A stretch of 64,000 bases of DNA from the NCBI GenBank assembly GCA_012845835.1, contig JABAKD010000013.1:13136348-13200347 (forward strand). Direction: 5' to 3'. A model generated the notes under the pieces. It was not told where the DNA came from and ran no database searches. It was given only the letters and a program-made list of their open reading frames with translations. Each line of letters starts with the position of its first letter. Position 1 is the stretch's first letter. Both the position numbers and the translations under genes were made by a program. This stretch comes from Undaria pinnatifida (taxonomy: Eukaryota; Sar; Phaeophyceae; Laminariales; Alariaceae). Below, one piece after another: positions 51,636 to 63,896 of this stretch.

Positions 51636-53531
51636 GCAACATTACCCCAAGCACTACAATCACTGCTACTGTCATGACCAAATGTCTTTATCTCTACTTC
51701 AACTGCCACTTCTGTTAATACTGTCAATAGCACCGTCAGCTCAGGCGACGGCCGATTCGGTATGCCGTGCTTCAGTTGTACTGCCACCGCTAGACAACCC
51801 GCATCGCTGCTGCTGCTGCTGCTGCTGCTGCGACTAAACAGCAAGCGCTATACAAAGTGACGCCGCGCGATTAGTTACGCGCGCCGCAACACTTTACCCC
51901 CCCCCCCTCCCGCCTCCCGGTTTCCCTCCCTCCACCCGTGGCTTCGACCGTTTCCGGAGAACCTCTGCGGTTTCGTCCAGCGTCACTCCTCTTGCTCCTC
52001 CGAGACCTACAACAACGCACCGGGCACACCTATCGTAGGCTACACCTATTAACCCGGCAGGGAGTGTACCTCCTGGAGGAGGTGTACCTCCTACATTATT
52101 AATCCGGCAGGAGTTGTACCTTCTACACGTCTTCGCTGGCAGGATGCCAACAAGCAGACGTGCATCCAATAGAGAGGACCACCCTCTCTTCAAGAACTGC
52201 GCAGCGCAATCATGCGGCCTGCACCGCCCGAAAAACGACGCCTCACGACCCCATCCCCGCCACCCTTCTCCTTACCCCATTTGGGACTCACGCATGGCAA
52301 CAAAACAAACAAGAAGTGCGGTCATAATCATAGCATGAGTGTGCAAAACACGATACTTCATGCTATGCGCGTGTCGTGCAGCTCCTTGCGTTGGGTTCCC
52401 GCAATAAACTCATCACCCCTTAAGCTAGCAGCCCGTGTAGCTTCGTGTGGCTGACCCTGCAATCGTCAGCTTTATTCATTTTTTCTCTCTGAAGGTCCCA
52501 GAGGGGTTAACCTATAGTCTATACTGCTGCAGAAATGACACCACTCTATTTTCAAGTAGTTTTGCCCTCAAATCGGGGGGTGGAGTTTTTAACGGGGATA
52601 CAAGTACCTCAAAACAGCAACCACCCCACCAATCGCACAACGTCGTCGGTGGGAGGGAGGGGACGGTGAATTTCGCTACTACAACTTGTTCCTCCCGCGA
52701 CCGAATCCACGATCGGTTCCGCACTAGAGTCTCAATTATGTTCATGGTCCATGTTCATGGTCCAAAAACCCGTACTCGGCGTCGACAACTCCTCCCCTAC
52801 AGGAAGCAGTCTCCATGGTGGGGTCAAGGCACGGGTGTAGACCAAACCTAACCTAACCCCTACCGCCAACCCTGATCCTCACCCTAGCCCCCCCCCCCGA
52901 ATCCCCTCGGAGGTCGCAACCCCAAACACGTACGAAGTCCCGCTACATAATTCGACGGGGGTGTGGGGGGCGGGGTGCTCACGTCACCCATCCCACCAAG
53001 TACCATCCTTTTCAACTTGCATCAACCCTCGTTGGTTTTTCGTGTCCACCATTCTTGGCATCACGGCAGCAACCATCCTTCGCATGGCATCAAATACACT
53101 TTGCTTTTGAGCCGCCCGCCCGCGAGGTCAACACGCCTCCAACAACAAATACTACCAGGTACAGCAGATACTACCAAATAATAATCACTATAGCAGCCAC
53201 TACCGGGAACAGCAGATACTACCACCATAGCAGCTACTGTTAACATTACCACCGTTACTACTACTGGGAACAGCAGTTGCTAGCAGGCACAGCAGCTACT
53301 GCTACCACTGCATGCAGCAGTTGATACTCGTGCGATTATCTCTACCGCATTTACTACTCCTGTAGCAGTCAATGCTACAACAGTCGTCACTGCTACAGCA
53401 CGACTACGATACTTGGCGGTCGCCGATTCCTCCTCCGGCCTCTTCCCTCCCCGCACCACCACACTACCACCACCACCACCACCACCACCGCCACTACCGC
53501 CGTCGTTCGGTGGCGGTTACGTCACCCGCTA
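51636..53531. other. Gene-free stretch between convergent genes
   Basis: Contains a short CTG run (51808-51830), 'ggcaggagttgtacctcct' direct repeats (52050-52130), G/C homopolymers, and a degenerate 'agcagatactaccac' trinucleotide-type region (53150-53420). No exon is recognised. It lies between the 3' ends of the RCCR-like gene and the Rab escort protein gene. Confidence 0.45.
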
Positions 53532-56500
53532 TCAAACTACCTCCCCTGCCGCCGCCGCCCGTTGCACCGCGGTAGCGGCATCGGAATCCGTAACATGAGA
53601 AGTAGCGGTAACCGCATCGGTAACAGAAGCGGTAACTGAATTGGTAACCGAATCGGTAGAGGTAACTGCGGCGGTAACGGAGTTGTTTTCAGTAACTGCA
53701 GCGGTAACTGTAGCGGTAACTGAATCAGTAGCGGAAAGTGAATCGGTAACTGAACCGGCGGCGGTATCCGAATCGGCAGAGGTAACCGAAGCGGTAACTG
53801 AATCGGTAGTGGCAACTGCAGCGGTAATGGTGGATGCGGCCGCCCGCAGCATCTCCGCCTGATCATCATCATCATCATCGTCACCGCTGTACCCTGGGCC
53901 GGTCTTAGAAGGCGGGGGCCAGAAGGGTTCGCCGGGACAGAGCCGGTTGAACGCACTCTCTGCCTTAACTACTACGTCGTGCAAGTAGAGCTATGGGGGG
54001 TGGGGGTAAAGGGAAACGAAGGGCGGGGAGGAGGAAGGAGCGACGGGGAGGGGGGAGGAAGGAGGGGGGAGAGGAGGGGAGGGGGAAAGAGGGGGTGGGG
54101 GCTGAGGGACCGAGGGGCTAAAGGAAGGGGAACACTCGACCGCGACGACCTACTGTAGGTCTTATCACATTCTAGCTCTATGATATTATATACCTGGTAC
54201 TGAGTAATACCAGTTGTGCATCATTGTATTGCGATCTTGGTCGTTGAGTGCGCAGGTTATCCCGAGCGGCGAAATGAAAATACGACGGGGAGAGGGGAGA
54301 AGGGGGGAGAGAAACACTCGAGCAGGCTAAGAGTGTTCCTTCCGCAAACATCACATTGATCCCGCCTTCGAAGGGTCCTTGAAATACCATCGAAACGCAT
54401 CGAAACGCCTGCCGCTCCAACCTCAAAACCTTGGTTAATACAAATACATCCGGAAATATACGTAACGATTAATATTGATATTAATATATTAATACCAAAA
54501 CGGTACCTACATCTGGGGACATACTGGGTGCACGCATAAGAAATGTACCGGTGCTTGAATAGCCCTTGCGCACTGAGGGAGTCACACGCAACACACACAG
54601 CTTCGCACCTCCTGAGAAGGGCGGCCGCAGACGACCATATTCGGTGGAAGGTCTTCGGGGTGCGGCTGCTCGTCCACGTCCCAGCTGAACCCAACGCTCC
54701 AGATCTTGGTAGAGGTGGGTGGGGAGGGAGCAAAGTCAACGATAGCGACAACGGCAAGAAAATCGGTCAAGACGGACGAAAAACAAGACGACAACGACGA
54801 AGAAGGAGACAAAGACGACAGCAACGACAAGCAAGTAGCATTCGAGTACGCCCCCCCCTTCCCCCCACCCCCACCCCCACCCAGCGCATGTGCTTACCTC
54901 ATGCACGCCAGCAGCCGCCACCAACTCCTTCGCCGCTCGCGCTAGAACCCCGTCGCTTCCGTCTTCATCGATGATGGCGCCTTTCGGCCCTTCGGAACAC
55001 CCCCCCTCCCCCGCACCCTCCCTCCTCCCCCCGAACAGCCCTTCTCCACCCTTCACGAACTTTCCACCGTTCGACACAAGCGACGAAATGTTGGTTGTGA
55101 GCTTGTTTCTGACGGTGTTGGTATTGTTGGTGTTGGTGTCGGCGTTGGCGTTGGTGGTGTTGGCGTTGGTGGTGTTGGCGTTGGTGGTGTTGGCGTTGGT
55201 GGTGTTGGCGTTGGTGGTGTTGGCGTTGGTGGCGTCGGCGTTGGTGGTGTTGGTGTTGGTGGAGCTGGCGGCGGTGTCGGCGTTAGCGTAAGCAGTAGCA
55301 TTTTCACTAGCACATTCGCTAGCGCTGGTGTCCTCCCCCTCCGCCGCGCCCTCCCTCCTCCCCCGGAACAGTCCGCCCCCACCCTTCACGAACTTTCCAC
55401 CGTTCGACACAAGCGACGAAATGTTCGTTGTGAGTTTTTTTCTGCTCGTGGTGTTTGTGTTGTTGGTGTTGGTGTCGGCGTTGGCGTTAGCGTTGGCGTT
55501 GGTGTTAATGGAGCCGGTGCCAGTGTCAGCGTTAGCGTAAGCAGTAGCATTTTCACTAGCATATTCGCTACTGCTGGCGTCCCCCCCCTCCTCCGCGCCT
55601 TCCCTCCTCCCCCGGAACAGCCCTCCTCCACCCTTCACGAACTTTCCACCGTTCGACACAAGTGACGAAATGTTCGTTGTGAGTTTGTTTCTGCCGGTGG
55701 TGTTGGTATTGTTGGTGTTGGTGGCGGCGTTGGCGTTGGTGGCGTTGGCGTTGGTCGTGTTGGTGTTAGTGGAGCCGGCGCCGGTGTCGGCGTTAGCGTT
55801 AGCAGCAGTATTTTCACTAGCATATTCGTCAGCGCTAGTGCCCCCCCCCTCCCCCGCGCCCTCCCTCCTCCCCTCGAACAGCCCTTCCCCACCCTTCACG
55901 AACTTTCCACCGTTCGACACAAGCGACGAAATATTGGTTGTGAGTTTGTTTCTGCCGGTGGTGCTGGTATCGTTGGTGTTGGTGTCGTCGTTGGCGTTGG
56001 TGGCGTTGGCGTCGGCGTTGGTGGTGTTGGTGTTAATGGAGCCGGCGCCGGTGTCGGCGTTAGCGTTAGCAGTGGTATTTTCACTAGCATATTCATCAGC
56101 GCTGGTGTCGCCCCCCTCCCCCGCGCCCTCCCTCCTTCCCCCGAACAGCCCTCCCCCACCCTTCACGAACTTTCCACCGTTCGACACAAGCGACGAAATG
56201 TTGGTTGTGAGTCTGTTTCTGCCGGCGGTGCTGGTGTCGGCGTTGGCGTTGGTCGCGTCGGCGTCGGTGGTGTTGGCGTTGGTGTTAGTGGAGCCGGCGC
56301 CGGTGTCAGCGTTAGCGTCAGCAGTAGAATTTTCACTAGCATATTCGCTAGCGCTGGTGTCGCAAGTGGTAGTCGTAGTAAGGTGTAACACGCAGGCACC
56401 TTCTAACCCCGGGGGGCATGCCGCCGTATCCTCATCCAGCGACACCCCGTGCACCGCCGCAGGGTTTCCAACGCACCGCAACCGGGGAGGAAGGACGAAC

Positions 56501-59500
56501 AGCCCCCTCCCCGCCCCCTCGGGTCCAACCGGACCGGAGGTCACCACCACTCGGCGGAGAAGCCTGCGGTGGCCGCGGAGGCGTTTTGGAAGCGAGGGGG
56601 AAGGTGAAGAACGTGAAACGGTTTTAGTGTCCCCGTCTACTGGTGTTGGTATTGCCGCTGCTGCTGCTTCTGTTGCTGCTGTTGCCGCTGGCTCTCCTGC
56701 TGCCCCTACCGTTGCCCCAGCCACTACTGCTGCCCCTGCTCCAGCCACTACCTGTTTTGCCGAGGAAGGTGTTCCTCGGGGGGTGTCTAAGTTGTTGTTG
56801 GTGGTTTCTGAGGTGTTGTTGGTGGTGGTGTTGGTGATGTTGGTGTTGGCATTGGCGTTCTTCGTGGCGACCAAGGGTACGCAAGGGGATGCTCCGAGGT
56901 ACTCCCCCCCGACAACGACGGACCCACACGCGAAGGCTCGGCCGGACTCGTCGATCACCCCGACACACCTGACACGCCCAGCGGGACGTCAAACAAATAA
57001 ACCAACGACAGATAGGAAGATAAAAAGAAAAAGAGGTATGAAGGGGATGAGAAAATGAAAACGGAGGAAGGACAAATCGAACAGGAAGAGGGAGAAGAGA
57101 ACGAGCAAGGGGAAGTGGAAGTTAAAGCAGAAAAAGGGAGAGAAGGAACGATGCCAACCCCTCAATGTTTTCAGATCCAACTTTTCAAAATTTTCAATTT
57201 TTGCAGATTCTCGATGTTTCTATTCTCCGGATTTTCGATTCAGTAGTATTTTTTCACTGCCGTACTACTAGCATGCATCATGCACACCCCCCGCCCCCCC
57301 CCCCCCCCCCCCCTCCCCGTCCCCCTCTCCCGCTCTCCCTCCTATCCTTTCATTTGGCCACTCACTTCTTCGTGACGCGATCAACCACCGCCCCCTTAAG
57401 CTGCCGCCGGAGGACATACACCGCACCGTGGACAGCCGCCATCCGGCAGAAGGACTGCGACAACTCGCCCACGCCGTAAAGCGGCGCAATAAATGCCGTT
57501 TCGCCGAAACGGCCGAGGGCGGACAGATGCCTGCCAATGGGCCATGGACCAGAAACGAGTTAGAAACACACGCTACTGGGGAGGGGCGGTGGCACAGTTG
57601 TCGATTGGGCGGGAAACCACGTAGGCGTCACAAGCGATACAGGCATTACATGCGATACAGGCATTTACAAGCGTTACAGCCACTACAATTGTTACAGGCA
57701 AGCTTACGTCGATTACGGTAGCAATTATGTAAACTAAATGGGGCGCTTTGAGAAAAAAACGGGCAGCTCTTCCAGCATAACGAGCATAGTTGGGGGGGAA
57801 ACATGGTAGCGCATTTTTCTAATGCTCCTTATGCATGAAAAAACATAAATACTACCAGGTATGAAGAGATTGATGGATGATAACCGAATCAAAGGCGTTC
57901 CGTGCACTGCACTATGCGGTTTCGGTACCGTGAGTTCCGGTTCGGAGAGTCTGTTACTGCTGCGACCGTCAGTCGAAAAGTCACCCACCGCGCGTTCCAA
58001 GCGTTACATTACTTGCATGCAGTGCAGGCATTACAGAAATTACAGGCATTGCAGACATTGCAGGCATTAGGGTGATTCCGAGAGACCAAATTTGGTCGCG
58101 TATGAAAACACATGAAACGAACAAACATCATAGCGCAAGGGCAACCCAACCCAAGAAAAAACAGGCAGGGCTGTGGGTAGAAAGGGCCAAGACGGCACTC
58201 CCACGCAAATGTCTCATGGGTTGGGTTGGCCTTGGGTATGACGTTGGTTGGTTTCATATGTTTGTAAACCCAACCAGTATTTCGCACACACCCAACTACA
58301 AGCGTTACAAGCATTACAGGAACTACCGGCGTTACGGGTTACCGGCATCACAGGCGCTACAGGCATATTGTGCGTTTCATGCACTCCAGGCAAAACGGGC
58401 GCTACCGACAGTCGAAGAGTTTCAGGCGTTACAGGTATACACACAAGTACCAGGCGTTCCTGGCATTGCAAGGGTTAGAGACACTATAGAGGTTACATGG
58501 AACCACACGCGTTGGAGGGATTTTCAGAAAAGAAAAAATACAGGTCAGCTGTAAGATCGAGGATTTCGTCTATACGACTCATATTTTGTTTTTTGTCAGC
58601 TGTTTGTAATACTTCCATCGCGCGAACAGGTGCATGTCCTCATGAAGGATACACGACGGTGACTACCCATAGTAGTAGCCAGTGTCCGGGTCAACAGGGT
58701 GATTTTACAAAGACATGTACCTGGTAGTATTTATCACTTTGCGCACAGAAACTACATAACGCGCTTCAAGGGGTGTTGTAATGTAGGCGTCACAGGCACA
58801 ACGGGCGTGGCAGGCGTTCCAGTCAATACAGGCGTTCCAGGACGTCGCAGGCATTGCAGGAGTGTACATGAGTTACAGGCGTTACACAAAATACAGGAGG
58901 CTACAAGCGTTGGAAGTGTTGTACGTTGGAAGCGTTGTAGGTTACAGGTGCTACAGGAAATACAGGCGTTGCAGGCACCACAAGAACTACAGGCGTTTCA
59001 CGTATTCCAAGGGTTACAGGCACTACAGGCGTTACAAGCGTTTCGGGCGTCACCTTTCTGAACATACCTTGCCACGTGCCGGGGGGGGGGGACTGTGCTT
59101 AGGCTAACAGACCAATTGACCTATACATTAGTATATCGACCAGTAGACCCATACAACAATGGAGCCTGTCCTGTTTCACGAGATAGAATAATGCAACGAG
59201 TTCATGGGAGAACGACTACAACACCAACACCAATAGACCAATGCAGCAAAAAAAAAAACAAAGAAACAGTTCTCCCTCTTACCTACACACCGCCTCCAGC
59301 CCTTCCTCCGTCGTAGCTTCTCCGTCTCGCCCCTCACCACACTCGTCTCCCACCCCGCCACTCCCAGGTAGCAACGCTAAAGCGTGGACAATCATCGCAC
59401 GGACTCGCTCGGGTAGTCCACAACTCTCTAGGAAACCCACAAAAGATTTTCCGCTGTGACCATCAGCGTCGAAATCTGACGACGCCGCTTCGCGGTTCTG

Positions 59501-62141
59501 GGGTCGCCTGAGGCTGCGCCCCCTCCCCAAGCCGGCCTCATTGCGCGCAAGGACGTCCTCCCCCGCCCTCTGCAGCCCCCAGTCGCTGGCGAAAAGCAGA
59601 AAGCGCATAAGGCGGCGTTTTTCCAGCGGGGTGAGCAGTTTCGTCCCGAACACGTCCGCTTTAGAGCAGGGCACGCGAGAGAGCGCGAGAACGGGGGTAG
59701 AAGGCGCGCTGCTACGGCTGCCGCTGCCGCTGCTGCTGCCACTGCTACTACTGGTGTTCCCACTAGCCGCGGGTTTTTTAACAGCCCAACCTCTTGCGCC
59801 CCCCCCCCCAGGCGGGGCCACGTCTGAGCCTAAATAAAGCCCCTGCATATCTTTGAACTCCAAGTAGTTTCCCACTCCCGAGCTCACAAGAGTGTCCACA
59901 GCGGGTCCCGTAGCCAGTAGCACCTGCGACCGCGCGCGAGGAGGGTGGGAGGGGTGAGGGAGGGTCAGGGATGGGAGGGGGGCGTGGCTAACGCAATCGA
60001 GAGCACGTCAGGAGCGCTGCGGGCCGGCGCCGACACCCGACACCGTGGCTGGGGCCATTGGCAGTGACGCTTCGGGGGGAAAAAAACAAGTCTCAACGTT
60101 TTTTGGTTGACGAAAATTCGCCGACGGTGTGGGTGGGTCGGAAAAGGGCCCGAAAACACATACCAGTACATCGAAAAAACAACACACCAATGACAGACAG
60201 AAAGACAGACAGATGCAGGCAGACGCAGGCAGACAGTAAGACAGTCATACATACACACACAGAAAGACGGCCAACGCATTTGCTTGTCTAGCCGCTTACG
60301 TCACTGTTTGCCCTCTGCTCCTCCCCCCCCCCCCCCCCCCCCCCCAACCTTCACTATCCGTCTTTGAGACTACACACCTGAGACGTCAAATCGAGGTTGA
60401 ACGACCGCGACAGTCGCACGAGGTCCGCCACGCACGGCCGCTGCTTCGTGCGGTAGCCCCAGAACGACGGGTGCTGCACCGACTCGTCCCAGCAGCCCTC
60501 CGCTCCACCGTCCCCCGCCCCCGCTCCCCCCCCCACGCCATTCCCCACCCCCATCCCCGCCTTCGCCTTCCCCCCGTCTCCTTCCCCTTGCCTGCCTGCT
60601 GCTGCCGCCCCCGTCGCCGCAGCTGCAGCAGGAGAAGCAACACCACCGCCACTACTACCAGCAGCGGCGGCAGCAGCAGCCGGCGCCGCCGGAGCAGCAG
60701 CAGAGCAGAGGCGTTCATAGTCCTTACTAGGCTCGCGACGCCCCGCCCAAGCGGGGTGTGAGGGTGGCAGGGGCCTTCCGAAGCGGCCGGAGGCCGCGGC
60801 GGCGTCCCCAGCGGCCTTCCAGTCAGCCCGCTCCCTCACACACGCATTGCTGGGGGGGCCCGCGCGTGTCCGACAGCCGTGGTAGGCGAGGGGGAGGAGG
60901 TGGAGGTCTAAGGAGAGGAGGCGGGTCGCGGCGGCGGCGGCGATAGTTCGCTCATCTTCCTCGGCTGCTTCTTGCTTGGCCCGCTCCTCCTCTTCCTCCT
61001 CTTTCTTTTTCGAGTCGTTTTTTTTGCTTGTGCTGGCTTCGGTGCTGCTATTGGTTGTTGTTGGAGGGGTTGGCGTTTCTTTTGCCACGGTGGCGGCCGG
61101 CGCGGCTTGAAGTATATCGCCTGCGGTGCCGGCGTCCGTGTCTACTATGCCCTCACCGTCAACCTTACCAGCACCTCCAACCTCACCACCCCCATCCTTA
61201 CCAGCTTCAATATCACCACCCCCAACCTCGGCAGCGGCGTTATCTTCGGCCGCGTCATCCTTAGCGGTGGCGGCGGCGGCGATAGTGGCCGCGGTAGCGT
61301 CGCGTTCCTTCTTGAGCTGGTTACGGCAGAGCGCTCGCGCAATTGCCGTCCCTGCCCTGGCGCCGTCCAAGCTCGGCGAGCCACCCGCGGTCGTCGTGCC
61401 CGTGGCATCGGTCGAGCCGGGAAGGTTGGTGGAGTTGGGGTCGAGGTTGAAGTCGGGGTTGGCGTTGGAGTTGAGGTTGCTGCTGTCGCCCTGTTGAAGG
61501 TGGCCGCCGCTGCTGCTGTGGGTGCGGCGGGTCTCTTCCGTCCAGTCCAGCAGCTGCGTGAAGGACAAGCTGGCACTTTCCTGACCGTAGTGATCGTGGC
61601 TGTCGAGGTGGAGAACGCTCTTCCCGGACTTGGCGAGAGCGCTTGTGTCGATTGCGAGTTCGATCGCGATGTCGGCCGGTCGGATGATCGATCATTTTCG
61701 CCATATTTTTTTCCAATATATTTTCCAATATATTTATCCAGGATTTTTTTGATAAATTCCGTCGATCGTGTTCGTATTTGTTTCGTACACCATGACGAAG
61801 GAAATACGAAGCAGAGCGAGCGGAGCGTTACCCAGCGGGAAGCAGCGGAGACAGACGGGATGTGCAGAGAGCGGGGGCAGCAGGGAAGAAGGAGCGGTTA
61901 CATCGGTCAACACCATTACAGCGCGGGAAGCAAAAACAGAAAAGGGCGGAGGTTGAGGAAGTCTAGACCAGTGCGGCACCAGCACAAGGCACTCGCATAT
62001 CGGAAGTCTTAGAAAAACCGTTCGTGTTTGTTTGTTGACGTCTCACGCTGCGAGAATGCTGCTGCCGAGGCCCGTGGAGAGAACGATTACATCGTAGTAG
62101 TCTTCCAAGAAATCGTCCGCGTCGTCAGTTTTTCCGCCCAT
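53532..62141 (-). CDS. Rab escort protein (REP, Rab GGTase component A) with repeat insertions
   Basis: REP presents new Rab GTPases to geranylgeranyltransferase and delivers them to membranes; it belongs to the GDI/REP family. Minus-strand exons: 62141-62047, 61641-60378, 59923-59283, 57530-57366, 56968-54898, 54704-54609, 53990-53532. All junction phases agree, giving 1596 residues; animal REPs have about 650. Conserved blocks in order: DVIVLSTGLGSSILAAALAK with VLHLDSHDHYG (nucleotide-binding-like N terminus), FNLDL, GNYLEFKD, VPCSKADVF, LEKRRLMRFLL, LGRFGETAFIAPLYGVGEL, CRMAAVHGAVYVL, GVIDESGRAF, LEGACVLHL, IWSVGFSWD, NRLCPGEPFWPPP. Low-complexity inserts fill residues about 60-430, 500-535, 922-1377 and 1495-1590, never inside a conserved block. 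It is convergent with the RCCR-like gene. The final exon is read to its first stop; an extra downstream exon cannot be excluded. Confidence 0.9.
53550..53850 (-). repeat. Coding (SVTA/DSVT)n repeat at the C terminus of REP
   Basis: Plus-strand 'gcggtaactgaatcggta'-type units translate on the minus strand as Ser-Val-Thr-Ala/Asp repeats (residues about 1495-1590). The frame stays open to the stop at 53532. The segment lies after the last conserved REP block and could be a disordered, possibly glycosylatable or phosphorylatable tail; that role is a guess. Confidence 0.75.
53991..54608 (-). other. REP intron 6
   Basis: Donor ggag|gtgcga at 54608 and acceptor ccatag| at 53991 on the minus strand. 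It contains a G-rich low-complexity tract (plus 53995-54110), which supplies a pyrimidine tract on the coding strand. Confidence 0.6.
55051..56370 (-). repeat. In-frame tandem repeat array in REP exon 5, five units
   Basis: Each unit has a conserved core (LTTNISSLVSNGGKFVKGG, then GLF.GRREGA.EGG) and an Asn/Thr/Ala-rich variable linker (TNTNNTN, NANADTGAGS). Core starts on the plus strand lie at 55051, 55384, 55633, 55894 and 56161. The spacings 333, 249, 261 and 267 bp are all multiples of three although the unit length varies. This preserves a single open frame over more than 450 codons and argues that the array is translated. It sits between two conserved REP segments (LEGACVLHL and ARAAKELV). 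Confidence 0.93.
57531..59282 (-). repeat. REP intron 3 with 'ggcgttaca' 9-mer repeats
   Basis: Clusters of degenerate 9- to 12-mers ('acaggcgttacaagcg', 'gcattacaggcattgcagg') occur at 57628-57720, 58005-58075, 58295-58480 and 58775-59050. They are interrupted by a foldback element at 58080-58296. No exon is visible within; the flanking exons join in phase without it. Confidence 0.75.
58080..58296. mobile_element. MITE/foldback element, copy 3
   Basis: Related to the copies at 4725 and 5745. The left arm has 'ccaaatttggtcgcgtatga' and 'gcaacccaacccaag'. The right arm has 'gggttgggttggccttgggt' and 'gtttcatatgtttgtaaaccc'. The outer arm ends are more decayed than in the other copies. It is located in the third REP intron, inside the 9-mer repeat field. 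Confidence 0.65.
60180..60350. repeat. 'gacagaca' microsatellite and poly-C tract in REP intron 2
   Basis: Degenerate (gaca/gcag)n at 60188-60240 and a C18 homopolymer at about 60325-60345, within intron 59924-60377. Confidence 0.8.
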
Positions 62142-62261
62142 CGCTCACGTGCTGGTCGCTGGAAGGTGATAGTGATAACAGAAGAAATCGCCGACGGTCA
62201 ACAGACACCGTGATAGAACCAAACCGCATTCCCAACATGTTGGAAACCCAAACCTGCGATT
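62142..62261. promoter_or_regulatory. Short divergent intergenic region, putative shared promoter
   Basis: Only 120 bp separate the REP start codon (minus, 62141) from the first ATG of the plus-strand basic ORF (62262). If both starts are right the genes share a bidirectional promoter or have overlapping 5' regions. No named element is identified. Confidence 0.3.
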
Positions 62262-63896
62262 GTGCCGCATTTTTTACGTTCGCAGGCTGCGAGCTGTGCG
62301 TGTGCGGCTTCTGGCTTGCGTTGCCCGTCTTTCTGGGTGCAAGACACCGTCATGGAGAGGGGTATCCAAACATCGTCAGTGCCTGCGAAACGCTCCAAGG
62401 GGCACAAAAAATCGGCTGCTAGAAAGAGAAAAAGAGCTGATGCTGCTGCTACTTCTGCTGCTTGTTCTGCGGCTGTTGTTGCAACAGCAGCAGGAGCAGC
62501 AGCAGCACCAGGAACAGGAGCTCGTGCTTCTCGTGCTGCCCCAGTGCCCACCCCTCCTGGCCATGCTAGTGCACGTCCTACAATGGGGACGTTATCCAGA
62601 GCTCTCCCGAGCTCTGCTCCAGGCCGAAGCAAGCCGAACACGTGCAGCAATAACAAGACTCCTGCTGTGCCCCCTCGAGAAGGCGAGGAACGTCAACTAG
62701 ACCGCAATCGCAAGGTACAGTCAACAGTAGTCACAACTGGTGGTGGTGGTGGTGGTGGTGCTGTTACTGCCCCTGCATCCGGTCTCGGAGCGTCACCGGG
62801 AGCAGGCCCAGCGCACACCTTTCGCGTTCATCGCAGCGGCGTGAAAGCCGCCACAGCAGCAACAGCAGGCGAGAGCCAGCACCGATCAGCAGACAGCGGG
62901 AACTCAGCGACCAAAACACCCCAGCCGCAGTCGTCACAAGTGTCCACGTCAACTACTACAACTACCACCGCTGCTGCTCATGCTGCTGTAGCAGTACTTG
63001 TAGGTTCACCGTCATCATCATCATCATCATCATCATCATCAGCGATTGCTCGTGCAAACAGCAACAAGACAACGGTGGGCACTCCGGCGTCAACGTCGGC
63101 TGGCGGCGAACAGAAGAAGAAAAAGAAGAAGAAAAAGAAAAAGAGAAAACGAGATACCGCACCAATAATAACTGATGCCACCGCGAAGCTTCCGCGTCGA
63201 GACAGCAACAGCTACAGCAGTAGCAGCAACAACAGCTATTCTATTAGCGCTAGCGCAGAGCGACGGCAAGCGCCGGGCGAGAAAGAAGCGCCACCTGCCC
63301 CCGGCAAACAACGCCACGGGAGGAAATCGCCTACATCCCCTGGAAAACCCGATATGCCTACATCTGCTGGAAAACCCGGTAAACGTGCATCTACCGGCAA
63401 ACCCGGTAGTCCTACATGTACTGGAAACCCCGGAACCGAGGAGGGGCGTGGACGTGGTGGGGGGCGGGACAAGGGCAAAGAGACGGAGCAAGAAGAGGAG
63501 GAGGAAGCACGGCTATCGAAGATTCTGGAAAGCGCGAGACAGAAGCACCGACGAGAGGTTGGCAAGGGGCGGCCGCTCTTAGGATGGGACGTTGCGGCCT
63601 TTGCCGGGTTTGTGTTCGAGGAGCTGGCGAAACCCCCCTTCCCTAGCAGGAGCAAAGATGGGGGGCATGCAAAAGGGAAGGGTAAGGTGCAGGCGCAAGA
63701 GAAACAGGTTGTAGCGCTTTCTGGCGTGGGGTTTGGGCTAAGTGGAGGCGAAGAGCAGGAGGTGGACGGGGGGGAAGCGGTGGCGGCTGCTGTGGACGCC
63801 GTAACTGCCACTGCCGAAAAGGCACATGCTGGGCAGGTGAGGTTCGTGCGCAGGGACAAACTACTTGGACTTCGGACTGGGTCTTATTTGCAGTAA
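62262..63896 (+). CDS. Lys/Arg-rich low-complexity protein of unknown function
   Basis: Open for 544 codons; no family recognised. It has a basic segment (KKSAARKRKRADA) near residue 50, Ala- and Gly-rich tracts, poly-Ser (residues about 250-260), a Lys/Arg run (about 285-298) that would serve as a nuclear signal, a Pro-Gly-Lys repeat (SPGKPDMP, SAGKPGKR, STGKPGSP, period about nine) near 355-390, and an acidic then helical segment (EQEEEEEARLSKILESARQ). The tail LLGWDVAAFAGFVFEELAKPP is the most protein-like part. The start is uncertain: 'ttttttacgttcgcag' at 62270-62286 looks like an acceptor, and Met at 62352 is an alternative. A strong donor (gggcag|gtgagg) at 63836 suggests splicing to exons beyond the window. 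Confidence 0.5.
   Translation: MPHFLRSQAASCACAASGLRCPSFWVQDTVMERGIQTSSVPAKRSKGHKKSAARKRKRADAAATSAACSAAVVATAAGAAAAPGTGARASRAAPVPTPPGHASARPTMGTLSRALPSSAPGRSKPNTCSNNKTPAVPPREGEERQLDRNRKVQSTVVTTGGGGGGGAVTAPASGLGASPGAGPAHTFRVHRSGVKAATAATAGESQHRSADSGNSATKTPQPQSSQVSTSTTTTTTAAAHAAVAVLVGSPSSSSSSSSSSAIARANSNKTTVGTPASTSAGGEQKKKKKKKKKKRKRDTAPIITDATAKLPRRDSNSYSSSSNNSYSISASAERRQAPGEKEAPPAPGKQRHGRKSPTSPGKPDMPTSAGKPGKRASTGKPGSPTCTGNPGTEEGRGRGGGRDKGKETEQEEEEEARLSKILESARQKHRREVGKGRPLLGWDVAAFAGFVFEELAKPPFPSRSKDGGHAKGKGKVQAQEKQVVALSGVGFGLSGGEEQEVDGGEAVAAAVDAVTATAEKAHAGQVRFVRRDKLLGLRTGSYLQ

Noticed and set aside
55670-57058. Plus-strand frame of 462 codons rich in Val/Leu/Ala
   Set aside because: Shadow of REP exon 5 on the opposite strand; the minus frame has family-conserved residues and correct splice phases, the plus frame has none.
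60972-62012. Plus-strand frame of 346 codons
   Set aside because: Antisense to REP exon 2 and intron 1; no recognisable domain.
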